Below are positions 7,540-14,242 of a stretch of 14,242 nt of DNA, one piece after another. Numbering within the stretch: position 1 is the stretch's first letter; each line of letters begins with the position of its first letter. The notes under the pieces were generated by a model. It was given only the letters and a program-made list of their open reading frames with translations. It was not told where the DNA came from and made no database searches. The stretch comes from Gemmatimonadaceae bacterium (GTDB lineage: Bacteria > Gemmatimonadota > Gemmatimonadetes > Gemmatimonadales > Gemmatimonadaceae), in the NCBI GenBank assembly GCA_013361745.1, contig JABFXM010000060.1, positions 1 to 14,242 on the forward strand, read 5' to 3'. Position numbers and translations under genes: made by a program.

Positions 7540-8675
7540 CCGCACCGTACGTCGTCTCCACCCCGCTCGCCCGGCTGCGCGACCGCCTGAGGCGGTGGCG
7601 CCGCCCGGCGCTGCGCGCGCTCGCCTGGACTGTCGGAGTGATCGCGCTGCTGCTCGTCGTCTTTCCGACGGGGCGTTATCTGCTGCGAGCGGCGTGGGAG
7701 GAAGCGGTCATCCTCGCGCGACGCCGGCCGATCACGGATGTCGTCGACGACCCGGACACCGACGATGCGACGCGCGTGAAGCTGCGGCTCGTGCTCGCAG
7801 CGCGGACGTTCGCGTCCGACTCGGTCCGGCTGCGGAGCGGGGACAGCTTCACGATGTACAGCAGGCTGCGGCGGGACACGCTGGTGCTGGTGCTGTCCGG
7901 GGCGTATCGCGATGAGCTGAAGCGGTACACGTGGTGGTTTCCCATCGTCGGGCGGGTGCCGTACAAGGGCTACTTCGACTTCGCCGCGGCGAAGAAAGCG
8001 CGTCAGTCGATGCGCGACGACGGCTTCGACACATCGCTCCGACCGGCGTCGGCGTTCAGCACGCTCGGATTCTTCAACGATCCGATCCTCTCGACCACCC
8101 TCGCGGCGGACTCGATCGAGCTGGCGAACACGGTCATCCACGAGCTCACGCACAACACCTTCTACGCGCCGGGGCAGGCGGTGTTCAACGAGTCGTTCGC
8201 GAACTTCACCGGGGGGCGCGGCGCCGAGTGGTTCTTCCGGAGCCGCAACTCGCTCGACGCGACGGAGGAAGCAGCGGCACGGTGGGAGGACGAGAAGACG
8301 CTCGCGCGCTTCTGGAGCGCGCTGCACCACACGATCGACTCCGCGTTCACCGCGCATCCCGGCGGCGGAGGGCTGGCGCGTCAGGCACGCCTCGCGGCGC
8401 GCGACACGATCTATCGCCGCGCGCGCGTCGAGCTGGTGGACAGCCTCGGTCCGAGATTGCGCACGGTGGGGCCGCGCTACCTGGAGCGCGTACCGCTCGA
8501 CAACGCGGCGCTGCTCGCGCGGCGCGTGTACCTCACGGATCTCGACATGTTCGACGAGGTGTACGCGCGCGAGAACGCCGAGCTCCCGCGCGCGATCGAC
8601 CGGATCATCGCACTGGCGAAGAGCAGGCCGAAGGACCCGTTCGGGGCGGTCCGCGACTGGCTCGCGAAGCGCTGA
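7446..8675 (+). CDS. Membrane-anchored aminopeptidase-like zinc metallopeptidase (COG4324 type); start uncertain
   Basis: A basic stretch (LRDRLRRWRR) leads into one transmembrane segment (about LRALAWTVGVIALLLVVFP), then a soluble domain. The segment LARRRPITDVVDDP, the block WWFPIVGRVPYKGYFDF, the phrase PASAFSTLGFFNDP, the zinc motif HELTH (codons 8139-8153) and downstream FNESFANF are typical of COG4324 predicted aminopeptidases. The His and Glu of HELTH and the Glu of NES are the likely zinc and catalytic residues. The start is unresolved: between the upstream stop (7537-7539) and the membrane segment there is no ATG, GTG or TTG in frame. GTG at 7446, with GGTGG nine bases before it, keeps the anchor but overlaps the previous gene by 94 bases. 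A CTG at 7536 (CTGA overlapping the stop) would give 379 residues and an N-terminus more like the family. GTG at 7638 would remove half the membrane helix. The coordinate given is the nearest conventional start. It is probably coupled to the upstream peptidase. Confidence 0.83.
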   Translation: MQLDAHRHDGVGRGDTPVGAAAPDRDLPSALTAPYVVSTPLARLRDRLRRWRRPALRALAWTVGVIALLLVVFPTGRYLLRAAWEEAVILARRRPITDVVDDPDTDDATRVKLRLVLAARTFASDSVRLRSGDSFTMYSRLRRDTLVLVLSGAYRDELKRYTWWFPIVGRVPYKGYFDFAAAKKARQSMRDDGFDTSLRPASAFSTLGFFNDPILSTTLAADSIELANTVIHELTHNTFYAPGQAVFNESFANFTGGRGAEWFFRSRNSLDATEEAAARWEDEKTLARFWSALHHTIDSAFTAHPGGGGLARQARLAARDTIYRRARVELVDSLGPRLRTVGPRYLERVPLDNAALLARRVYLTDLDMFDEVYARENAELPRAIDRIIALAKSRPKDPFGAVRDWLAKR

Positions 8676-8676
8676 C

Positions 8677-10785
8677 TCAGGGTGTGAAGCGACCGCGCAG
8701 GAGGGCACGCAGGTCGAGGAGCGGCTCCTGCCGGGGCGGGGCAGCGGCGGGGTCGGGCGCCGGAGGACCGAGCGCGACGCGCTGCATGTGCTGCCGGACC
8801 CCGCGATCGACGAAGCGCGAGAGCTGATCGATGCTGTACTCGGAACCGCGCTGCGTCGCGTACGCGTTGAGCGGGTAGACGATCGCGAGCTCGTTGCGGG
8901 CGCGCGTCATGGCGACGTACATGAGCCGCCGCTCCTCCTCCAGCTCGTCGTCGTCGCCCAACGCGCGCGACGAGGGGAACCATCCGTCCACCGCCCAGAT
9001 GACGAATACCGCGTCCCACTCCTTTCCCTTCGCGCTGTGCGCGGTGCTGAGGACGAGGTGGTCGTCCTCGCTGTCGGCGCCGGCGCCGAGGTCCTGCGTG
9101 CTCGATGGCGGCTCGAGGGTGAGCGCGGAGAGGAAGGCACCCCGCGTCGGGTAGCCGGCGGCGATCGTCTGCAGCTGATCGAGGTCGGCGAGGCGCGGCT
9201 CGGGACGGTCGTAGCGCTCGCGGAGGATGTCGTCGTAGAGGACGCGGATGCGCGCGATGTCGCGCGCGACGGCGCCCTCGTCGGCGCCGCCGGGGCCCGC
9301 GTCACCGGTCTGCGCGGAGGGCGTGTCGCGAAGCTCGCGGAGCATCGCGACCAGCGCGCCATGCGCGGCGCGGGCGCGCGCCGGCGGGACGAAATCCTCG
9401 AGGGCGCCGACGTCCCAGGCGCGGGCGAGGAGCGCGTGGATCGCGTTGTTGGCCGTGACCTCACCGACGCCGGGGAGCAGCGTGAGGATCCGGAACCAGC
9501 TGATCTCGTCGCGCGGGTTGTCGAGGACGCGGAGGAAGGAGAGGACGTCCTTGATGTGCGCCGCCTCGAGGAACTTGATCCCGCCCCACTTCTCGAAGGG
9601 GATCTTCCGGTTCGCGAGCTCGATCTCGAGGTCGGCGGACATGTAGCCGGCCCGGAAGAGCACCGCGATCTCGCCTAACGGCGTCCCGTTCTCGTGCAGC
9701 TGGAGGATGCGGTCGACGACGAAGCGGGTCTGCTCGTGCTCGTCGCGCGCGGTGACGAGCCAGGGCTTGTCGCCGCCGCCGCGCACGGTCCAGAGGGTCT
9801 TCGAGAAGCGCTCGCTCGCGCGGGAGATCAGGGTGTTGGTGACGTCGAGGATGGGCTGCGTCGAGCGATAGTTCTGCTCGAGGGTCACCACCGCGGCGCC
9901 CTGAAACTGCTTCGGGAACTCGAGGATGTTGCGGAAGCTCGCGCCGCGAAAGGCGTAGATGCTCTGCGCGTCGTCACCGACGACGGTGATGTTGCGATGC
10001 GTCCGGCACATCCCGCGGAGGATGCGCGCCTGGAGGATGTTGGTGTCCTGGTACTCGTCGACGAGGACGTGGTCGTAGAGCGAGGAGATGCGCTGCGCGA
10101 GCTCCTCGGAGCTCTCGAGCATCGTCGCCCAGAAATACAGCAGGTCGTCGTAGTCGAGGAGGTTCCGCTCGCCCTTGCGCGAGACGTATTCGGCGAAGAT
10201 GCGGGTGATCTGGTCCGCGTACTCGGCGAACTGCGGCAGCTCCTCGCCGAGGATGACCTCGAGCGGCTTCTCCGTGTTGATGTGGCGCGAGTAGACGTAG
10301 TGCAGCGTCTCCTTCTTCGGGAAGCGCTTCGCGCCGGCGCCGAAGCCGAGCTGCGCCCGCGCGCGCCCCATCAGCTCCTCGGCGTCGCCCTGATCGATGA
10401 TGGAGAAGTCGCGGGCCAGTCCCGCCGATTCGCCGTAGGTGCGCAGCAGCCGGTGGCCGGTCGCGTGAAATGTCCCGCCGTGCACGCGGCCGCTCGCGCT
10501 GCCGACGAGGCGCTCGGCGCGGGAGAGCATCTCCTGCGCGGCGCGACGCGTGAAAGTGAGGAGGAGAATCCGCTCGGGGCGTATGCCGCGCTCGATGAGA
10601 TGGGCGACGCGGTAGACGAGCGTGCGCGTCTTCCCCGTGCCGGCGCCGGCGATGATGAGCAGCGGGCCGTCGCCGTGGGCGGCCGCCGCGGCCTGTTCGG
10701 GGTTCAGCCCGGAGAGGAGTGAGGCGCGGTCGCTCGGCGCGGTCGTGCGCTCGCGGGGCTGGTAGATGCGGGGGAGCTCGTCCAT
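8677..10785 (-). CDS. UvrD/Rep-family ATP-dependent DNA helicase
   Basis: This 702-residue SF1A helicase is a 3'-5' DNA motor of repair or replication-restart type. The motifs are in order. The Q-motif is LNPEQ with Q31. Walker A is GAGTGKT (47-53). Motif II is DEYQD (243-247), followed by VVGDDAQSIYAFRGA as motif III and LEQNYRST as motif IV. Motif V is HSAKGKEWDAVFV from H583, and motif VI is YVAMTRAR (623-630). HSAKGKEWDAVFV, followed by VDGWFPS, resembles a UvrD/Rep subfamily found in many bacteria and differs from the HSAKGLEF form of E. coli UvrD, so I do not assign uvrD or pcrA. The C-terminus is short and Pro/Ala-rich. The ATG at 10785 is supported by a TATACT box eight bases upstream and no Shine-Dalgarno sequence. 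Its stop lies one base from the stop of the convergent aminopeptidase gene. Helicase identity is certain; the exact pathway is open. Confidence 0.95.
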   Translation of the reverse strand: MDELPRIYQPRERTTAPSDRASLLSGLNPEQAAAAAHGDGPLLIIAGAGTGKTRTLVYRVAHLIERGIRPERILLLTFTRRAAQEMLSRAERLVGSASGRVHGGTFHATGHRLLRTYGESAGLARDFSIIDQGDAEELMGRARAQLGFGAGAKRFPKKETLHYVYSRHINTEKPLEVILGEELPQFAEYADQITRIFAEYVSRKGERNLLDYDDLLYFWATMLESSEELAQRISSLYDHVLVDEYQDTNILQARILRGMCRTHRNITVVGDDAQSIYAFRGASFRNILEFPKQFQGAAVVTLEQNYRSTQPILDVTNTLISRASERFSKTLWTVRGGGDKPWLVTARDEHEQTRFVVDRILQLHENGTPLGEIAVLFRAGYMSADLEIELANRKIPFEKWGGIKFLEAAHIKDVLSFLRVLDNPRDEISWFRILTLLPGVGEVTANNAIHALLARAWDVGALEDFVPPARARAAHGALVAMLRELRDTPSAQTGDAGPGGADEGAVARDIARIRVLYDDILRERYDRPEPRLADLDQLQTIAAGYPTRGAFLSALTLEPPSSTQDLGAGADSEDDHLVLSTAHSAKGKEWDAVFVIWAVDGWFPSSRALGDDDELEEERRLMYVAMTRARNELAIVYPLNAYATQRGSEYSIDQLSRFVDRGVRQHMQRVALGPPAPDPAAAPPRQEPLLDLRALLRGRFTP

Positions 10786-10793
10786 CGTCCCGA

Positions 10794-10799
10794 AGTATA
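10794..10799 (-). promoter_or_regulatory. -10 box (TATACT) adjoining the helicase start codon
   Basis: TATACT on the minus strand (10799-10794) matches TATAAT at five of six positions. It lies eight bases before the ATG, which leaves a leader of zero to about two bases. I see no good -35 box at 16-18 bases. It is the second gene in the window with this arrangement. It suggests the helicase is transcribed from its own promoter although it follows lipB by only 68 bases. Confidence 0.5.
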
Positions 10800-10819
10800 G
10801 CGCGCGACCGAAGAACGGG

Positions 10820-10831
10820 CGAAGCGCTTCG
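10820..10831. repeat. 12-bp perfect palindrome CGAAGCGCTTCG
   Basis: This uninterrupted palindrome lies in the 68-base gap between the lipB stop and the helicase start, about 20 bases upstream of the TATACT box. That is near the -35 region and suits a repressor site. In such GC-rich DNA a 12-base palindrome is not rare, so the regulatory reading is weak. Confidence 0.25.
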
Positions 10832-10853
10832 ACGCCGAGCGAAGCGCGCGCGC

Positions 10854-11581
<728 letters not shown>

Positions 11582-11582
<1 letters not shown>

Positions 11583-12985
11583 CAGGCGTGGATCATCTTC
11601 CCGAGCGAGTCGAGCGCCGCTTCGGCGATCGCCTCGGAGAGCGTCGGGTGCGCATGGATCGCGAGATCGACTTCCTCCACCGTGAACTCGTTCGTGCGCG
11701 CGACGACCAGCTCGTGGATCATCTCCGTCGCGTGCGCGCCGACGATGTGCGCGCCGAGGATCTCGCCGTACTTCGCGTCGCGGATGATCTTGACGAAGCC
11801 CTCGGTCTCGCCCGACGTGCGCGCGCGGCCGTTCGCCGAGAAGGGGAACTTGCCGACCTTGTAGTCGAGCTTCTTGTCCTTGCATGCCTGCTCGGTGAGC
11901 CCGATCGACGCGACCTCCGGATGGCAGTAGGTGCACCCCGGGATGTTGCCGTAGTCCATGTCGTGCGCGTGCTTCCCCGCGAGGTACTCGGCGAAGACGA
12001 CGCCCTCGCGCTCGCCCTTGTGCGCGAGCATCGGCGGACCGGCGACGTCGCCGATCGCGTAGATGCCGGGCACCGACGTCTGCATCTTCTTGTCGATCTT
12101 CACGAAGCCGCGCTCGGTGAGCTGCACGCCGGCTTCCTTGAGGCCGATGTTCTCGATGTTCGGGGCGCGACCCGCGGCGACGAGCACCTTCTCCGCCTCG
12201 ATCTGCGTCTGCTGGCCGCCGGACTCGATGCTCATCGAGACGGAGCTCTTGCCGACCTTCACGTCGCTGATCTTCGCGCCGGTGAGGACGTTGATCTTCC
12301 GCTTCTTGAAGCTGCGCTCGACTTCCTTCGACGCGTCCACGTCCTCGACGGGAAGGATGTTCGGCATCACCTCGACGAGGGTGACCTCGCTGCCGAAGGC
12401 GTTGAACACGTCGGCGAACTCGCAGCCCACCGCGCCCGCGCCGACGATGACGATGGACTTCGGCGCCTTCTCGAGCACGAGTGCCTCGTCGGAGGAGATG
12501 ACCGTCGTCTTGTTCAGCTCGAGCCCGACCTGCGGGAGGCCCTTCACGCGTGAGCCGGTGGAGACGACGAGCGCCTTCTTCGCGTCGTGCTTCTCTTCCT
12601 TGCCGTCGGCGGTCTTCACGGTGAGCTGGTTCTTCCCCGTGATCCGTCCCTCTCCCCTGATCCAGGTGATCTTGTTCTTCTTGAAGAGGAACTCGACGCC
12701 CTTGGAGTTCTGCGTGCTCACGGCGCGCGAACGCTTCATCGCGACGGCGTAGTCGAGCTTGACCTCGCCGACGTTCACGCCGAACTCGGCGGCCTTCTTC
12801 ACGTGGTTGGCGTAGAGCGATGCCTCGAGCAGCGCCTTGGCGGGGATGCAGCCCCAGAGCACGCAGGTGCCGCCGAGCCCCTCGCGCTCGACGACGCCGA
12901 CGGAGAAGCCGAGCTGCGCGGCGCGAATCGCGCCGACATATCCGGCGGGCCCGCCGCCGAGGAAGAGAACGTCGAAGCTTGCCAT
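11582..12985 (-). CDS. lpdA: Dihydrolipoyl dehydrogenase (E3)
   Basis: This 467-residue flavoenzyme reoxidises dihydrolipoyl groups on E2 and passes electrons through a disulfide and FAD to NAD+. The N-terminal FAD Rossmann motif is GGGPAG (10-15). The redox disulfide is C41 and C46, in GGTCVLWGCIPAK. The second nucleotide-binding motif is VGAGAVGCEFADVF, and TSVPGIYAIGDV is the late FAD-contact block. The C-terminal HAHPTLSE holds the His-Glu pair (H446, E451) that completes the partner subunit's active site in the dimer. The disulfide loop reads CVLWGC where most family members have CLNVGC or CLNWGC. The ATG at 12985 gives a standard N-terminus but has no strong Shine-Dalgarno sequence. It lies 379 bases after the pdhC stop in the same direction and overlaps lipB by one base. 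The association with pyruvate dehydrogenase comes from context; E3 is often shared between complexes. Confidence 0.97.
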
Positions 12986-13073
12986 GATTCGGGAGTTCCG
13001 GGAGAAGAGTGGATCTCGAGCTTCCGAAAGCTAATCCGGGCGCCAAGCGGGCTCCAATCGCTGGGCCCTGTCG

Positions 13074-13108
13074 GCTGTTCGCGTGACTTGGGCTGTTAGC
13101 TGTTCGCG
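13074..13108. repeat. Direct repeat of GCTGTTCGCG
   Basis: Identical 10-base copies lie at 13074-13083 and 13099-13108, 25 bases apart, with a related GGCTGTT at 13091-13097 between them. They lie about 90-125 bases upstream of the lpdA ATG. They could be spaced protein sites or the remains of a local duplication. Confidence 0.35.
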
Positions 13109-13137
13109 GGGAGATGGGGAGGGGGGAGATGGCGGGG
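13108..13137 (+). other. G-quadruplex-type motif on the plus strand
   Basis: Four G runs of at least four bases (13108-13111, 13116-13119, 13121-13126, 13134-13137) are separated by loops of 4, 1 and 7 bases, which meets the usual G4 pattern. The G-rich strand is the template strand for lpdA. Part of the tract is a direct repeat of GGGGAGATGG with a 15-base period (13108-13117 and 13123-13132). Folding is not shown by sequence alone. Confidence 0.45.
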
Positions 13138-13181
13138 AGGACGGCCACGACGCGATGTCGTGATGCGGCGCAAGACCAGAA

Positions 13182-13234
13182 CTGAATCGGGGCACGCCAG
13201 GAGAGATCGAATCACCCGGCGTGCCCCAATTCAG
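13182..13234 (-). terminator. 17-bp hairpin downstream of pdhC: possible terminator, processing site or dispersed palindrome
   Basis: Arms 13182-13198 and 13218-13234 pair at 16 of 17 positions around a 19-base loop; the core is GGGGCACGCC with GGCGTGCCCC. The single mismatch is C·A in plus-strand RNA but G·U in minus-strand RNA, so the stem is continuous only in the transcript that reads pdhC towards lpdA. On that strand it lies 130 bases past the pdhC stop and is followed by TTCTGGTCTTG, a weak T-rich run. It may partly terminate or process the transcript between E2 and E3. A mobile palindromic repeat is the alternative. Confidence 0.5.
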
Positions 13235-13308
13235 ATCACATTCTTCGCGGCAACCGCGCGGCCAAGCGGGCCCTACTCCCCGTGCAGTTCTGCCGGCCTC
13301 CCGGTCTC

Positions 13309-13353
13309 CCCGCGACCAAGCAACCCGCGACCAAGCAACCCGCGACCAAGCAA
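13309..13353. repeat. Tandem repeat, three perfect 15-base units
   Basis: CCCGCGACCAAGCAA is repeated three times without a mismatch (13309-13323, 13324-13338, 13339-13353), with a two-base start of a fourth copy. The array ends 11 bases from the pdhC stop codon, so it lies in the 3' untranslated part of the pdhC message. A 15-base unit can be copied without shifting a frame, but no coding use is evident. It is a likely length-variable locus. Confidence 0.9.
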
Positions 13354-13364
13354 CCGAAATCCGC

Positions 13365-14242
13365 TCAATACACGAGCATCAACGGGTTCTCGAGCATCCG
13401 CTTGAGCGTCTGCAGGAACCTCGCGCCGACGGCGCCGTCGACCGCGCGGTGGTCGCAGCTCATCGTCAGCCGGAGCTTCTTCCGCACCTCGATCTCGTCG
13501 CCGACGATCACCGGCTTGTCCTCGGCCGAACCGATGGCGATGATGCCGACCTCGGGCGGGTTGATGATCGCGGTGAACTGATCGATCCCGAACATGCCGA
13601 GGTTCGACACTGAGAACGTGGAGCCGGTGTACTCCTCGGGCTTCAGCTTCCGCTCGCGGGCCTTCTTCGCGAGCGACTTCGCCTCGGCGCTGATCTCGCT
13701 CATGCGCTTCTGGTCGGCGTCGAAGATCACGGGGACGATGAGGCCATCGTCCGTCGCGACGGCCATGCCGAGATGGACGCGGTTGTGGTAGCGGATCTTG
13801 TCGCCGAGCCAGTGCGCGTTGACCTCGGGGTGCTGCGCGAGCGCGGTCGCCGTCGCCTTCAGGATGATGTCGTTGAAGGAGACCTTCCATTCGTCGCCCA
13901 TCTCGAGCATCGCGTCGCGGAGCTCGCTCGCCTTCGTGAGGTCGATCTCGGTCGTGAGATAGAACGTCGGGATCGGGCCGATCGACTCGGAGAGCCGGCG
14001 CGCGATCGTTTTGCGGATCTGCGTCAGCGCGACGTCCTCGAAGTCGGCGCCGCTGCGCGGACGGACCGCGGGTGCCTGGCGTGCTGCAGCCTGCTGGCCA
14101 CCGCCCGCGGCCGCGCCCTCGACGTCGCGCTTGACGATGCGACCGCCCGGGCCGGAACCCTGCATCGCGCCGAGGTCGATGCCGCGCTCGCTCGCGAGCC
14201 GGCGAGCGAGCGGTGAGGACTTCGCGCGGCCGCCGTTGCTCG
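13365..14242 (-). CDS. pdhC: Pyruvate dehydrogenase E2, dihydrolipoyllysine acetyltransferase (partial, N-terminus beyond the right edge)
   Basis: The frame is open to the right edge, so the lipoyl domain(s) and start are missing; about 291 residues are visible. First comes the E3-binding (PSBD) domain, SSPLARRLASERGIDLG then GSGPGGRIVKRDVE. A Gly/Ala/Gln-rich flexible linker follows, and then the catalytic acetyltransferase domain starting near LTQIRKTIARRLSES. The active-site motif SCDHRAVDGAVG carries the catalytic His (codon 13449-13451) and Asp (13437-13439) of the HxxxDG type. The C-terminus LENPLMLVY resembles long-form PDH E2 rather than 2-oxoglutarate or branched-chain E2, and the lpdA-lipB neighbours fit. 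It transfers acetyl from lipoyl-lysine to CoA and forms the complex core. The internal ATG at 14165 is not the true start, because it falls inside the PSBD. The stop is followed at once by the 15-base tandem repeat. Confidence 0.94.
   Translation of the reverse strand, partial: SNGGRAKSSPLARRLASERGIDLGAMQGSGPGGRIVKRDVEGAAAGGGQQAAARQAPAVRPRSGADFEDVALTQIRKTIARRLSESIGPIPTFYLTTEIDLTKASELRDAMLEMGDEWKVSFNDIILKATATALAQHPEVNAHWLGDKIRYHNRVHLGMAVATDDGLIVPVIFDADQKRMSEISAEAKSLAKKARERKLKPEEYTGSTFSVSNLGMFGIDQFTAIINPPEVGIIAIGSAEDKPVIVGDEIEVRKKLRLTMSCDHRAVDGAVGARFLQTLKRMLENPLMLVY

Larger units (their letters stand above)
12986..13364. other. Repeat-rich spacer between pdhC and lpdA
   Basis: No convincing gene lies in this 379-base spacer. 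It holds four separate sequence elements: a direct repeat of GCTGTTCGCG, a G-run cluster, a long hairpin and a 3 x 15-base tandem array. A small stem AGCTT-CCGA-AAGCT (13019-13032) would sit in the lpdA 5' leader. A weak candidate lpdA promoter is TTGGAG (13057-13052), an 18-base spacer and TAGCTT (13033-13028) on the minus strand, which is poor against consensus. Its repeat density sets it apart from the tight spacing elsewhere in the operon. Confidence 0.6.

Noticed and set aside
6136..8708. Long minus-strand frames opposite the two peptidase genes (6136-7545 and 7422-8708)
   Set aside because: Antisense shadows with Arg/Val/Glu-rich composition and no start signals or domains.
13309..13353. 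Possible CRISPR array
   Set aside because: The 15-base units are directly contiguous with no spacers; it is a simple tandem repeat.
13273..13890. Minus-strand frame containing three LLGRG repeats
   Set aside because: The repeats are the 15-base tandem array read in a frame that overlaps pdhC out of frame; no evidence it is translated.

Overview
The window is uniformly GC-rich. Overlapping long open frames on both strands are therefore expected, and most of them are not genes. Gene content and protein style suggest an environmental Gram-negative bacterium, most likely of the Gemmatimonadota. The reasons are a Sec/lipoprotein-exported M30-like peptidase next to a membrane-anchored COG4324-type aminopeptidase, a PSP1-family RicT protein, and an alpha-type PDH operon with lpdA and lipB. 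This placement is inferred from style and no search was run. No tRNA, rRNA, CRISPR array, insertion sequence or prophage gene is visible.

Layout. (1) Bases 1-5581, minus strand: dnaE (Pol III alpha), then accA, then ricT (cut by the left edge), in transcription order. dnaE-accA is the same order as in E. coli. (2) 5582-5784 is a divergent intergenic region. It holds a TTGCGA-17-TATTAT promoter for dnaE placed so that +1 falls on the ATG (a leaderless mRNA), a perfect TGTAAC/GTTACA inverted repeat and a second, looser inverted repeat. (3) 5785-8675, plus strand: two consecutive zinc metallopeptidases, both anchored in the envelope. (4) 8677-10785, minus strand: a UvrD/Rep-family helicase whose stop lies one base from the aminopeptidase stop. 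It also has a -10 element (TATACT) almost touching its ATG. (5) 10854-14242, minus strand: pdhC (E2, cut by the right edge), a 379-base spacer, lpdA (E3), then lipB overlapping lpdA by one base.

How the genes fit together. pdhC, lpdA and lipB form one functional unit. LipB places octanoyl groups on the E2 lipoyl domains, the E2 made by pdhC carries them, and the E3 made by lpdA reoxidises them. The resulting acetyl-CoA is the substrate of acetyl-CoA carboxylase, whose alpha subunit is accA elsewhere in the window. dnaE and the helicase serve replication and repair. The two peptidases are the only accessory-looking genes.

The window is mostly housekeeping, and no clearly new defence or mobile system is visible. 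The parts most worth checking are the two apparently leaderless promoters, the repeat-rich spacer between pdhC and lpdA (17-bp hairpin, 3 x 15-bp tandem repeat, G-quadruplex motif), the missing conventional start codon of the aminopeptidase, and the tandem envelope metallopeptidases.
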